Of a stretch of 64,000 bases of DNA, positions 1 to 11,600 are shown one piece after another. The stretch comes from Ignelater luminosus (Eukaryota; Arthropoda; Insecta; Coleoptera; Elateridae): NCBI GenBank assembly GCA_011009095.1, contig VTPC01001012.1, positions 107,060 through 171,059 of the forward strand. Reading direction: 5' to 3'. The notes beneath the pieces were generated by a model. The model was given only the letters and a program-made list of their open reading frames with translations, did not search any database and was not told the DNA's origin. Position numbers and translations under genes: made by a program. Within the stretch, counting starts at the first letter, position 1, and every line of letters starts with the position of its first letter.

Positions 1-525
1 TTTTTGCTTTCAAAAATGTATTATAATCATCCTGCAAAACCAAAAAATGCCTCGAAAAATTACTGTATTGAAGAGGTACTTTCATGTCTCAAATATACAT
101 TTATGAAAGCAAGACAAGACAGCCCTTTCCAATCAATCGACGAAATGATGACCAAATTCAAAGAGCGATCTACACTAAAACCAGCCATAAGAGGTATGAA
201 AGTCTAGGAACGTTGCGATTCCAAACGTTGTTACGTTTATGAGATGAATGTTTACACTGGCAAAGATGGTAATGCTGATGGAACATTAGGAAAAAAGGGT
301 GGTTAAGAAATTGACATCAACCATTAGAAATCAGGATGTAGCAATATGCTTTGATAGATTTTTCACGTCCACAGATTTGCTCAATACACTGCCTTGGGCA
401 TCCGTTGGAACTTACATACAAAACCGCAAAAACACTCCTGTGGCTGAATATAAAAAAATGGCCCAAGGTGATTTCATTATTGCTTTGCAATTCTACGGGT
501 ACTATTGCCGTTAAATACCAAAAGT
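1..525 (+). pseudogene. piggyBac-type transposase fragment, broken
   Basis: This is part of the DDD catalytic domain of a piggyBac transposase, the enzyme that cuts and pastes elements at TTAA sites. Two family landmarks are visible. SIDEMMTKFKERSTLK (about 136-183) carries the first catalytic Asp, and AICFDRFFTSTDLLNTL (about 340-390) carries the second. Between them is NVYTGKDGNADGTLG, the usual strand after GIKVW. The reading frame is damaged: a TAG at 205-207 stands where the family has Trp, a one-base shift lies near 297, and another lies near 500 before a short GTIAVKY piece. The 5' part lies outside the window, and the Cys-rich C-terminus is missing because the sequence changes to another family at about 515-530. 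It is a dead fragment. The family assignment rests on these motifs. Confidence 0.82.
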
Positions 526-1558
526 ACCAAAATTAGTCATTTCCGTAACCGCGAAAAGAAGTTATCTGAGTTTTATTCTATGGACGACAATCTCACTTAC
601 TGCAATGATGTTGACGATTTGATGGAAACCTTAGACGTAAACACAAACCAGAAGAATGGCGACTGTTCATTGATGCATCTACATTTAGTTTGAAAGCAGT
701 TTTACTGCACAATGGCAATGTATTGCCTTCAGTTCTCATTGCATATTCAGTTCACCTAAAGGAATCTTATGACACTATGAAATGCCTTTTAAAGGGAGTA
801 GACTATAAACGATACGAGTGGAAATCTGTGGAGCTTTGTTATTAGGAAAGCAATTGGAATTTACAAAATTCAGTTGCTTTTTGTGCGAGTGGGACAGTCG
901 TGCTAAATCGCAGCATTATATTGTGAACAGTTGGTCAAGTAGGAAGATAGTTGTGCGAGAAAAGGGTATTTTACATGAAAGCCTTGTGGATAGAAACAAT
1001 AATCATTTGCCCCTTTTGCATATAAAGTTAGAGCTGATATAGAATTTTGTAAAAGGTATGGACCGTGGCGAAAGAGATTTTCAGTACATGAAAGAAAAAT
1101 TTCCAAAAATCACCCAAGCTAATATAAAGGAGCGCATATTTGTAGGTCCCCAAATTCGGCAATTAATGAATGATAGCGGTTGCGATGCGGTTCTACAAGA
1201 AAAAGAAAAGGTGGCGTGGAATTGTTTCCAATCTGTCGTAAAGGGCTTTCTGGGCAACAATAAAGCGGAAAATTCCAAAAACCTCGTCGACGAAATGTTG
1301 ACAACTTACCGTAAAATGGGATGTAATATGTCGCTAAAGATGCATCATTTACATTCCCATTTGGATTTTTTCCCAGACAATTTGGGAGCTGTAGGTGATG
1401 AGCATGAGGAGCGTTTCCATCAAGACCTTTCAACGTTGGAAAACCGATACCAGGGAAGATGGAATTCGAACATGTTGGGTGATTACTGTTGGTTACTGAT
1501 TGGAGAAGACCCTAATACATCATTGCACAAAAGAAAACTGCCAAATAGAATATCTTAA
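525..1558 (+). pseudogene. Broken copy of an unnamed repeated insect gene family
   Basis: Three reading frames join into one recognisable protein of about 340 residues. Frame A covers about 525-640 (KISHFRNREKKLSEFYS). Frame B covers 641-815 (EWRLFIDASTFSLKAVLLHN, then IAYSVHLKESY). Frame C covers 818-1558 (CFLCEWDSRAK, IFVGPQIRQLMND, HSHLDFFPDNLGAVGDEH, NRYQGRW). Two shifts (near 640 and 816) and one TAG at 1040-1042 break it. From memory of the family, near-identical multicopy proteins are annotated as uncharacterized in many insect genomes, which suggests a mobile origin. The acidic and His residues in FID, DFF and DEHEERFHQD could belong to an RNase H-like nuclease, but that is inference. 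The ending after KRKLPNRIS fits the family's basic tail. No terminal repeats were identified. Confidence 0.7.
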
Positions 1559-1619
1559 TGGGTTTTGTGTACAATTTGTAATATAAAATGTATTTGATTA
1601 CTTTAGCGTTTTACTTCGA

Positions 1620-2916
1620 AACAAAATCATGTTTTTCGAGGAAACTATACGTGCCAAAAGCAGATTTGGATTCAGCTTGAAAAAATGATTCAAGATCAGG
1701 TACCGGAAAAAAAGTTTCAATTTGTTAATCAGTGTGATGGGAGTAATTTCGTTAAGGCATTTAATAAGTTTACATTTCAAACATCTGCAGTGACGAAATC
1801 AATGGAAGAAGTAAACTCTTCTCTCAGTGATAGTGATGGCGATGACTTTGATGCTACCGTTAATGATATCAAACTCACGACTGTTACAGAAGAGTGTGAT
1901 CCTGCAACAGAAACTGAATTTGTAATCATGTTGCCACAGAATATTCGTTGTGGAAGTTGCACTTTAAATTTAATTGCAACTAGTGATTGTATGAAGGCTA
2001 TATCTTTTAATGTAGGAGTTCGTACCAAACACATGCATGCTATTGACAAATGCTGTAAATTAGGGGCAAAGGCGGGCTGGCCAGGAACACCAGAAGTATA
2101 ATGAAAAAATAAGGTTACACCTTAACCTGTCTTGGCGAAACGCCTTGGAACTCCTATTTCGACTGCAAACTGCGCATTCTACATGAAGACACAAAACCAA
2201 GATTGGCTACTCTTCATCAAAAGTTAAGACTTCCTCATTTTAAAGAAACTGAGATACAATATTTGAAAGATTATTGTCAAGTAATGAAGCCGTTGGCTAC
2301 TACTCTGGATATACTGCAGGGAGAAACAAACATCTATTTTGGCTACCTACTTCCAACTTTGACCGTGTCTAGCTAATAAATGCGAAAAATTGAAAAACTA
2401 CTTTCAAGGCCCTACTAGACATTTTAGTACAAACTTAATTTTAAATGCATGTTTTGAAGCACTGCTCAGAAGGTTTTCTTCAGTGCTCGAAGCAGAATTA
2501 AAAGAAGCAGTCGTGGCAGCCGTAAGTTTGCCTAAATTCAAACTCCGATGGTTTAATACGTTGAAAAATTTATATCAACTGATTCCATCAAGCAAATGCT
2601 CATGCTATCAGCAGAACAGCTGTTGGAGTCTGAATCCGAGGGATGTGATAGCGACATTTAAGATCAGAATATGGAATATGACAGGTATCTTGATTTCAAC
2701 GATGCACCTGGATCTTCATCCGTTAACATTCACAAATCCAAAGAGTCCCAAAAGCTGGATAAAAGTAAGTCTAAAACTGAACTAGAACTTCTACATTACC
2801 TCAAAGACAAGATGATCAATCTTTCTAGGCTTAAGGATTGCCTGAATACTAAAAACCTTTTTGTGAGATATAATATGTGCTTGCCGTCGTCTGCGGCAGT
2901 AAAGCGTTACTATTAG
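1620..2916 (+). pseudogene. hAT-type transposase remnant
   Basis: Scattered frames give pieces of a hAT transposase in the right order. GSNFVKAFNKF (about 1738-1770) matches the conserved block after the first catalytic Asp. LPQNIRCGSCTLNLIAT (about 1930-1980) is the Cys/His-type block. FDCKLRILHED and PLATTLDILQGE (about 2160-2330) follow, then AAVSLPKFKLRWF (about 2515-2555). Near the end, LFVRYNMCLPSSAAVKRYY (2857-2916) is the C-terminal dimerisation block, normally PSSAxVERLFS. At least four frame changes and several stops interrupt it, and the BED zinc finger and N-terminus are not visible. The 3' terminus of the same element is probably at 4643, beyond a mariner that has landed inside it. 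Confidence 0.78.
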
Positions 2917-3199
2917 GTACAACCGTCAATGGTTATTTTTTTGGTACGTTGCTATGTATTGTTTTCTCACGATTATGTATGCACTTATTTTTGACGCATG
3001 AACAAATGAAATCAACTAAAATGAATAATTTTTGCCCTAGGCCTATAGCAGTCATGAGAAAAAAGCTGGAATAGGTTCAGTAGTTTCCGTGATAATTTCA
3101 ACAAAACAAACCCCTACCTCTTTTTATAGTATTAGTATAGGTTATCACAAACCTTTAATTAGGTTTCGTAGCCATGCATTCCTCATTATGTAGTCACTC

Positions 3200-3254
3200 A
3201 GTAAAGAACATGTACTGGGTGCTCTGTACTTGTATAGGTAATCGAGTACTTATA
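3200..3254 (+). repeat. hAT subterminal repeat, part left of the mariner
   Basis: GTACTTG and ATCGAGTACTT words occur here and again in mirror orientation at 4550-4640. They look like the clustered subterminal transposase-binding motifs of a hAT element, split by the mariner insertion. Confidence 0.5.
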
Positions 3255-3281
3255 CGAGGGTGGTTTGAAAAATTTCCGACC
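3255..3281 (+). repeat. Mariner 5' terminal inverted repeat
   Basis: This 27-bp arm pairs with 4521-4547 with two mismatches (at arm positions 11 and 18). It is bounded on the outside by TA. Confidence 0.93.
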
Positions 3282-3432
3282 TCAACGTGAAGATGGCAGC
3301 AATCGCAAATAAAAGCTACTGAATTTCGTTGTTCATCTGTTGACAGTTACTCACCAAAGTTTCAGCAATCTTGAACGCGCAGTTTTTATGTAACAGTCGT
3401 TTGAGTGAGTTGATGTGAGTTTTTTTGTAAAA

Positions 3433-4482
3433 ATGGACAAAATCGAGTATCGAGCTGTCATTAAACATTTGTTTTTGAAAGGCAATACGCCTTCGCAAAT
3501 AAAAGATGAGTTGGATTCTGTGTATGGCGACTCTGCACCATCATTTACCACAGTGAAATTTTGGGCTGCTGAATTTAAACGTGGCCGTAAGAGCTTGGGA
3601 GACGATGAACGTTCGGGACGTCCAAAAACTGCAAGTACCGACGAAAACATCGCCAAAGTTCACCAAATGGTGCTAGACGACCGCCGAATTAAAGTGAGAG
3701 AAATAGCCGAGGTTATGAACATGTCAAAAGAACGTGTTTGTCACATATTAAATCAACATTTAGGCATGAGAAAGCTGTCCGAGCGTTGGGTGCCGCGTTT
3801 GCTCACGTTAGACCAAAAACGTGTTCGAATGAATATTTCCAACGCTCTTTTGGCGCAGTTTAGGCGAAATAAATCCGAGTTTTGGCGCCGATTAATTACT
3901 GTAGATGAAACTTGGATACACCATTATACGCCCGAAACGAAAATACAGTCCAAACAGTGGACTGCAAAGGGGGAACCGGCTCCAAAAAAAGCAAAAACTG
4001 TTTTTTCGGCTGGGAAAGTGATGGCGACTGGTTTTTGGGATAGTCATGGAGTTATTTTAATCGATTATCTTCAAAAAGGAAAAACCATTACAGGAGCATA
4101 CTATGCATCATTACTTGACAAGCTGAAGGCAGAACTTGCGAAAAAACGGCCACATTTGCAGAAAAAGAAAATCCTGTTTCACCAAGACAACGCACCGTCT
4201 CACACCTCAGCGGTTGCCATGGCGAAAATCCACGAATTACGGTTTGAACTGCTTGACCATCCGCCTTACTCACCAGATCTAGCCCCAAGCGACTTCTTTT
4301 TGTTCCCTCATCTAAAAATTGCGCTTGGAGGACAAAGATTTTCGTCAAATGAAGAGGCAATCACCTTCGTGAACAATTATTTTGCAGAGAAAAATGCCGA
4401 GTACTATTTGGAGGGGTTACAGAGATGGAAGCATCGCTGGGAGAAGTGTGTAGAGTTACAAGGAGACTATGTTGAAAAATAA
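3433..4482 (+). CDS. Mariner transposase, DD34D type, intact
   Basis: The transposase binds the terminal repeats and performs cut-and-paste transposition in the nucleus. The 349-residue length is normal for mariner. An N-terminal pair of helix-turn-helix segments spans about residues 1-110. A linker WVPRLLT (119-125) corresponds to the family's WVPHEL. The DDE domain follows: VDETWIHHY holds D158, HQDNAPSH holds D252, and YSPDLAPSDFF holds D287. The 34 residues between the last two give the DD34D signature of mariner. The ATG at 3433 has A at -3 and G at +4, a good Kozak context. The open frame continues six codons upstream from a GTG but without an ATG. There are no stops or shifts and all three catalytic Asp are kept. 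Subfamily (irritans-like) is a guess from the motifs. Confidence 0.95.
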   Translation: MDKIEYRAVIKHLFLKGNTPSQIKDELDSVYGDSAPSFTTVKFWAAEFKRGRKSLGDDERSGRPKTASTDENIAKVHQMVLDDRRIKVREIAEVMNMSKERVCHILNQHLGMRKLSERWVPRLLTLDQKRVRMNISNALLAQFRRNKSEFWRRLITVDETWIHHYTPETKIQSKQWTAKGEPAPKKAKTVFSAGKVMATGFWDSHGVILIDYLQKGKTITGAYYASLLDKLKAELAKKRPHLQKKKILFHQDNAPSHTSAVAMAKIHELRFELLDHPPYSPDLAPSDFFLFPHLKIALGGQRFSSNEEAITFVNNYFAEKNAEYYLEGLQRWKHRWEKCVELQGDYVEK

Positions 4483-4520
4483 AAAAAAATTTTCAGAAAA
4501 AATGTCTTGTATCTTTGTTT

Positions 4521-4547
4521 GGTCGGAAACTTTTCAGACCACCCTCG
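4521..4547 (-). repeat. Mariner 3' terminal inverted repeat
   Basis: This is the partner arm of 3255-3281. TA follows directly at 4548-4549. Confidence 0.93.
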
Positions 4548-4549
4548 TA

Positions 4550-4643
4550 GTTGTGTACTTGTAATTGGTACTCGATTACATCTTGTGCAAAGTACTTGTA
4601 CTCAGTACTCGAGTACAATTAGCTTGTACTCGTAACAGCTCTG
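4550..4643 (+). repeat. 3' terminus of the hAT element
   Basis: Repeated GTACTTG, GAGTAC and GTACTCG words run up to CAGCTCTG at 4636-4643. Read on the minus strand the end begins CAGAGCTG, a typical hAT terminus. The next 8 bp, GAAAGAAA, could be the target duplication, but no matching 5' end was found, so the left end is probably lost. Confidence 0.6.
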
Positions 4644-4651
4644 GAAAGAAA

Positions 4652-7600
4652 GCTTCAATATGGAAACATGACACAGTATCATAATTTTAACGATAAAGTG
4701 TGCTAGCCTTTAGCATTTTGCTGTAAAGAATTGATTTAGCAAAGCCAGATCTTTATTTTATACCACCATTAAATCAAATCGACAAAACTTTAAAGCTATT
4801 ACTTTAATGAGGCATTTGTAAACCCAAAAATAAATTTTTTAAAAATTAAACCTTTTAGTAAGTTTATTAATCATCATCACAAGAACATTAAATAAATAAT
4901 TATATACGTTTTTAGAAATTTTCCGCTTAATTGAAAAAAAGGATCAGCTTTCAGTGTACTGTTTTTTCCTTGGTAGCTTTGAAGCTTTTCTATTTTATAG
5001 AAAAGAAAGGAGTCAATTACGCTGAAGACATTTTGAAAGAATTCATTATTTTAATAAGCTGGAAATCCTCTTTTAAAATCTCATACAAATTAATTAAAAA
5101 GTTACATTATAAATTAGGAAATAAAATAGCCGCCTTTTCTTATATAATTCGTCTGATGCGACGGTGAAAAATGTAAACGGCTTGGGAAAATTTCAGGTGT
5201 GTATAATTGCTGAATTAATTTGCAAAATTTTTCATACTTAAAAAGTAATTGGAAAAAATTGCGTAAGGTAAAAGTTTTTTTTTTTTATTAATTTGAATTT
5301 GTTTAAGCTAAGGTTCGTAGTGCTAATAATTTTTTTTTATTGTTATCGCTACCTCACCACAAGAGTATTTAAAAATGTAAAAAGGTTTTTTACAACCTTT
5401 AGGGTAACCACTTACCACTTAAAGAAGAAAATGCAAGCAATTTCGATAACAATTAAAACAGGCGAACTTTTAATTTCTTAAATTAGTTTCATGAATCTAT
5501 AACGAGAACACTGATAAGGATGAAAAACCACCCGTTTACTTTGACTTCTTCCGCATTTAATTAAGTTTCAATTTATTTAGTTTAAGTAACTTTGTAGACT
5601 GTTTACATTTCATTTTAGATGAATCGGTTGCATAAACGTAGATATAGAACATAAATTTCGGCTTCCTTCGCTAGTTGAAATTTTATACCTAAAGCTAAAA
5701 GTCAATTAAGGTCAATTTGTACGCACGTCCGGTAAAACGAAACAAAATTACTGGGGCAAAAGGGTGTTGAAATTAGTATATATGGGGATGTAGTTCTGAA
5801 TAGGATTTAATTCAGATTGGCCTAAGCATTAAATTATCCCATTCTGTTGATTTTCCATTTTATATACCCATCTACTAGGTTAATATATGTATTGTGTGTA
5901 TATATAATCGAATCTACCAAACAGATCTTACTAATTTAAAGGAATTGAATAATATATCAAGAATACAAAACGTTTACTCTACTAACTTAACTGTTAAGAG
6001 AAAATTAATGAAGCACCTGTGTCTCCCGGGCGTGCTCTCCATATTAACGCACAGAAAATTCGTACGCATTTATAATAAAAGTTCTTAATTACCAACGGTT
6101 AAATAAACAAAGATTTGTCACAACTTTCTGAATATGCAAAAGTAAAATAGCGTTTTAAAAATTACCTACTCGAAAAAAGCGTTGTGTTTGGTTGTATTTT
6201 TGTTTGCCTGCTCGTGTGTGCGTAGTTTTTTTTAACAGAACAATAAACAAAAGTTCATTTCGGCTTTTTAATGAAAAAGCAGAGAATTTTGCTATGTTTC
6301 AATGAAATAGATTTGCAGCAAAATTAAAATGATTTGTAACTGAATGCGTGGGAAACGCAATTAAGTTAGTTACATTCAAAATTAAAGATCTTATTATTCT
6401 TTCAATAATTCTGAAGAATATGTAGTCTCCTATTGAATTTACTTTAGGTAAACTAAATGAATAAATCTGAGAAAGTACTAAGTTTACAAGCGTTAAAATA
6501 ACTGCAAGAATTTTTATGTATGATGCAGAAACAATTCAGATTTATCAGAAACAGGCACAAATCAGCAATTAGAGGGGTGAATAGTAGGATTAATAGTAAC
6601 TTGCTGTAGATAATAAGAAAGCAAAAGGACTGCATTGGTGAGCCATGCCGGAAGAATATAGAGAGAAACAGAAAATAAAGATTAATTAGATGAACTACCA
6701 TGTTTTTTCCGATTTTTTACATCTGCTTCTATCGCGCAGTAGACTGGCGATATACAATTAAAAAAAATTGTACCTGTAACTAATGAAAATCAATTCAATA
6801 AACAATAAAGGTAATAATGCAAAGGTCTATAGATGTAAATTGAGTACTACAACGTACGCTGCTAAAAACATGAATTCCGATTAGCTTGAAGCAACTTTAA
6901 TTGTATCGTTTCATGATTACTCAGCAAAAAATAAACAGCAACAAAAATTACTCAAATTACAAAACCACATCTCCAATGTGTATTGGTAAATGGCAATTTT
7001 CACGTTTATTAAATTCATTAGGCCGAGAGAAGCTAGATGTTAAAGCTAATACTTAGTCATTCTAAATGAAAAAGTTGCCCTACACGAAGAGAAGGACGAG
7101 ATGTTTTTTTAGAAATCCATACAAACACGTATATGTTCCGTGAAGATTTCCTTTGTAGTATTTACAAAATTCTAATCGAACAAAGTGTAACTAAACTTTA
7201 GAAAAACAAGATAAAAACTATGATGTTATAAGAAACTTTTGATATGCCCAAGGATTCTTTATAGTCAATATAAGAAAAACTTGCTGACATCATGCAGTAC
7301 ACAAAAATGAAACGTATTGGAAATATCTTGTTTCAAAATAGCAAAATGAAAAATGGTTCCGCTCTTTTTAATGTCTATTGAGACGGGCAATACTTGTATC
7401 ATTACATAATTATAGATGATTGTTTAAATTCTCGCTAAAAACCTATGCAATTAACTAAAACGAAACAAACCTCTTAAAATGTACTCGACTAGAAATTTAT
7501 TTTACAGAAATGCTTGGCAAGGGAACACGTCCAAAGCATTTACATGAATATTAAAAGCAAGACCCTACTACAAAATTTAACAAGAAATAAGGATAATGTT

Positions 7601-8815
7601 GCACATTGTATTATATGTAGAAAATGTTAATTACATAGCCTGTCAATATCAATATTTGAATTGAACAAATATAATGAACAAGCTGGAATTTGATATCTCA
7701 TTATTATATTATCATCGATAACAAACTGAAATCTACACTACTCATGCCTTTTTTCTTATAAAATACTCTGTTAAGTTGGAAATTTGTCGATTATGACCTG
7801 GACAGAAACTGTGATATAGTCATTGAGGGAAATAAAGTAGATTGAAAAATGTAAAATGGACTGAATTTTGTCTCCAGTGTCATTGCCTCAACTATAAAAT
7901 TTGTTAACATCCACTTTCGGCCACAAAGCTGTTGAACAATTTCTATCCGGTCTCAAATACAAGATACAGAACAAAGCATTACAAAAATATAAAAAAATTT
8001 GATTTTTTTCAGTTTCATGTTTACATCTGGCTTGATTATACCTTACTGTTCAAATCCCTACTTCTAAATCTTTTAAATATTAATCCAATTTATTTTGTTT
8101 TTACTTTACATACTGTAAATTTTTTAATTTAAAAATATGAGCTGATATAGATTCATCTGATAATGATAAGGTTTCATCTGAGCACAAAATTTCTCTTTTG
8201 CTTTTGCGGAAACAAGATGGAAACTACCAAACAGAATAAGAAATATTACTGTATATTAAGTGAGGATGTTTTGAACTAAAGCAATTTCCCAGTTCTCAAC
8301 GAATTCAACAATTTGAAAACGTAATTGGAATTTTCTAATTACTACTTAAACTGAATTTACAAGAATCTCACTGGAACGAACTAAAACGTCAAAATCACAT
8401 TAATCTGAAATATAAAACTGTCTACCACTCTTCTATGTTTGATGATCTTTTGAGGAAAGAAATAGAAGTGTTTTGGGAAAAAGCTAGCGACTCTGTATAA
8501 TGAGTGAAAAGTATTACAGAAAAATTGTAAACAAAGATCTCAACTGTTATTGAAAAAGTAGCTAATCGGATAATCATTATAGAAGCAGACCGTTGATTTT
8601 TTATGAATCAGAAGTAGAGAAGTAGACTAGTCTCTTTTATATAAAAATAAAGAAAACGCGCCCAGTGCCAAACAGCAAAAAGGGGTAAGCCTTATCACAA
8701 TTTCTTAAATATAAATTTGGAATTAATTTTGTATCACATTAATTTAAATTCCACTTATTATTTTGTTCGAAACTGTTCAAGATTCTAAGTTCATTTACAG
8801 AAAACGATTTTCATT
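4652..8815. other. AT-rich stretch without a recognisable gene
   Basis: Only short, low-complexity frames such as 4931-5167 and 6453-6701 occur here. None has a recognisable domain or a convincing start. No terminal repeats or RNA genes were seen. Confidence 0.6.
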
Positions 8816-8940
8816 CAACCCCGCCGCTGGTAAGTGCTGGGTGGATCGAATAGCCCAATACTGCCAGTGCCGGTCCCAAGTCCGGACAAAGGAAGACGAT
8901 TGGGGTGAGGCTGGCAACCTACCCGGTAAAAATCAAAATG
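8816..8940 (+). other. GC-rich leader of the LINE, possible structured RNA
   Basis: This block is far GC-richer than its surroundings and has pairing potential, with CCGGTCCCAAGTCCGGAC and GGCTGGCAACC among its words. It precedes the endonuclease frame by about 100 bp. Structured, sometimes self-cleaving, leaders are known from several LINE lineages. Whether this is one is inference. Confidence 0.4.
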
Positions 8941-9034
8941 GCTCATAGAAATGGTCGACAAGCCTCAGATGGGACTGATCAAGTGAGGACGAAAATCGCG
9001 GTAATAAGGACAACAAAATCGAAAATGAATACTA

Positions 9035-9640
9035 GAATTACATGCTAGAACTTTAGATCAAGGGATCATGAGATTATAACACAGCTAACGAATCACAATA
9101 GTGGAATATGTGGCCTTGCTGAAACTCGAAAAAAGGACAAGGAACAAGGAAACAATAAAATACCAAAACTATGTGCTGGCCTTTAGTGGGATGAGCAGGG
9201 ATCAATACGCAAACTCGGAAGTCGGAATCTTAATCCACGAAGCACTGGTACAAAGTATCGATGACATAAAATACGTCAATGATACAATAATACATGTATT
9301 GTTCAATTTGGATCACAACAAATTACATCTCATATCGATCTACGCCTCAGACATAGACAGGCAGGAAGGAGAAACAGAAGAATTTTAGCGCAAGTTACAG
9401 ACAACAATAGACAGAGTACCCAAAAACAACAAAATCATCATAGTGGGAGATTTCAATGCTCAAATAGGGGATAACGTCATACACCATATAAAACAACGAC
9501 ACAACGAAAATACATTGAACCGCAACGGAGATGCACTTCTGCGCCTACTAAAAATCAACAACACATTTTTTCCACACAAAACACAACATAAGATACCCAA
9601 GGTCACGCATCAACATTGGACTACGTAATAACAAACAGAA
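9035..9640 (+). pseudogene. LINE APE-type endonuclease, broken
   Basis: This is the domain that nicks target DNA to prime reverse transcription. NFRSRDHEIITQL is preceded by a TAG where the family has Trp (T-W-N). GLAETRKKD holds the metal-binding Glu. The frame then shifts to EVGILIHEALVQSI (about 9220-9260) and HLISIYASDIDRQEGETEEF, ending in a TAG at 9386-9388. IIIVGDFNAQIGDNVI (about 9437-9484) carries the catalytic Asp-Asn pair, and STLDYVITNR (about 9610-9640) is the strand before the final His motif. At least three frame changes are needed. Confidence 0.8.
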
Positions 9641-10561
9641 ACACCCCAGACAAAGACGTGAGAGCACGCACAATGTTGAGACAGATCACAAACTAGTGCT
9701 AGAAAAAATTGTCATCAAGATACCTCGATTCAAAAAAGCAACACCAAAGTACATGGAAATGCTAAATATTGAATCTCTAGAAGACGAAACAACCACGTGG
9801 CTTCATATAGGAAGAGATTAGAAGACAAATGTGTAGAAAATACTATACTATACTATACAATGACAACGTAGAGGCAGTGAAGTGAACACAATATCTTGAA
9901 CGCTGCAAAGAAAAGCTTAGGGACTCGAAAAATCAACGTCAATAATGTGAGAAAATCAAAACCGTGGTTCACGACAGAAATCAAAGATTTGGCACACACA
10001 TGCAACACTGTAGCAATAAGAATGAAGCGAATCGCATCTTATACACGACAAAAAAAGTAGGGTAAACGCTAGAATAAAAGAAATGAAGAGAGAGTATATT
10101 GGAACCGATTTACCGAAGATATGGAGAAAGATCTGTACATAACACAAAGAAAGGTGTGGAAAATAAAGCAAAAAAGCAACCGATAAATGAATACATCCAG
10201 GTTAATAAGATTGACAGGAAAAATGGGTGGAATATGTTGAGCGGCTATATGGAGCACCAAACAATTAGGAGACAATATACAATGAAAAGATCAAAACGGG
10301 AAAAGAAACAAATATAGATAGAGGAGAAGGTGGAACTACTTATGAAAAAACTGAAAAACAGGACCCGACGATATTAAAAATGAACTAATAAAATGCGGAG
10401 GACAAAGACTCGCCCAAAACATCATTATTCCAGAAGGTTATAAATAGTAAGAGAGAAAAGTGGAAACAGAGTATCACCATCCCCGTATATAAGAAAGGTG
10501 ACAAGAAAGACCCGTACAATCACCCTTCTCAACACCACTCTTAAATATGTTAACATGAGTA

Positions 10562-11110
10562 ATGGCGATAAAGCTTATGGGTCTATATACCATATGCGAA
10601 GAGCAACAAGGATTTAGAACTAATAGATCGACTACAGACGCAACATTCGCAGCAAGACAAATGATGAAGAAGGCGATGGAGTACAACAAGCCAGCATTCA
10701 TGTGCTTCCTAGATCTTACGAAACCCTTTGACCGCGTGCGGCTAGGCGAGGTAGCCAGGATTCTACAAGAAGAAGCAGTACCTACCAATATGATACAAAT
10801 TAGAGACCTTAATACAGACAACGTAACAAAAATAAAAGTAGGAAAGGAACTGATAGGGCAAGTGTCGATCAAAGCGGGCATAAGTCAAGGAAAGAGCCTA
10901 AACCCGTTTTTATTTAATCTAATAATGGACAGAATAACAAAATCAGTAAAATCAGTAGGCGTAAGATACAACTTAGGAAGGAAGCAAGTAAAGATCATCT
11001 GCTATGCTGATGATGCGGTGATAATATTGGACAACAAAGATAACCTTCAGAGAATGGTACATACCTTTACAATTACAGCAGAACAATTTAATATAAAAGT
11101 TTCCACATGA
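10562..11110 (+). pseudogene. LINE reverse transcriptase, palm and fingers
   Basis: One open stretch of 182 codons covers most RT blocks in order. EQQGFRTNRSTTDATFAAR is fingers block 2a. FMCFLDLTKPFDRV is block A, with its Asp kept but Lys-Ala-Phe changed to Lys-Pro-Phe. GISQGKSLNPFLFNLIMD is block B, normally GxxQGxxLSP. IICYADDAVIIL is the catalytic YADD block. TAEQFNIKVST leads to a TGA where the family continues with K-T-K. Downstream, VTRFNYLGIELSGDG (about 11188-11228) is in another frame. The palm residues are intact, but the ORF as a whole is broken. Confidence 0.88.
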
Positions 11111-11600
11111 AAAACAAAATCACTAGTAGCAGGAAAAGAATTAAAAAGATGTAAAATAGTAATAAAGAATAATCATCGAGCAAGTAACAAGATTTAATTA
11201 TTTGGGTATTGAACTGAGTGGCGATGGAGATATTAGAGAAGGCGTGCGCAAACAAGCCAATAAAGCCGTATATGTATTTGAGACAAAGTATGGAAGAATA
11301 AAGATATAATAATAGAGGAGAAAACAAGGGTTTATAAAGCGTGTGTAAGACCCATCGAGACAAGAGCAGCCGAAACAAAGAGATTGATTAGAAGCACAGG
11401 AACGAAGGCACTAAGAGCAATCGCGGAGAAAACACTATTGGACTGTATACCAATACGGGAAATATGCCAAGTGCAAAATGTTAGTAGAATGCCAACTGAA
11501 AGAATTCCCAGAATCTCAAAAGACAAGAACACCAACAATGAGAAGCTGGACGACCAATAGACCAAAGGACTAAAAAAAGAAGAAGAAGAAGATTTTGATT

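Larger units (their letters stand above)
3255..4547 (+). mobile_element. Complete mariner element, 1293 bp
   Basis: The element has 27-bp terminal inverted repeats (3255-3281 and 4521-4547) that match at 25 of 27 positions, starting CGAGGGTGGT. The flanking TA dinucleotides at 3253-3254 and 4548-4549 form the target duplication expected for Tc1/mariner. One uninterrupted transposase gene (3433-4482) lies between them. The element interrupts the GTACTTG-type subterminal repeats of an older hAT element, so it arrived later. The low arm divergence and open frame point to a young copy that might still be mobile. Activity itself cannot be read from sequence. Confidence 0.95.
8816..11600 (+). mobile_element. 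LINE (non-LTR retrotransposon) remnant with endonuclease and RT
   Basis: The element runs from a GC-richer leader (8816-8940) through an APE-type endonuclease (about 9035-9640), a linker with SKPWFTTEIKDLAH (about 9955-9996), a reverse transcriptase (10562-11110), and a C-terminal region with RVYKACVRPIETRAAETKRL (about 11327-11385). It ends in a short (AAG)n tail at about 11575-11594. The simple-repeat tail in place of poly(A) and the endonuclease style (GLAETRKKD, GDFNAQIGD) suggest an RTE-like or CFDP2-like lineage, which is tentative. Many stops and shifts make it inactive. Confidence 0.85.
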
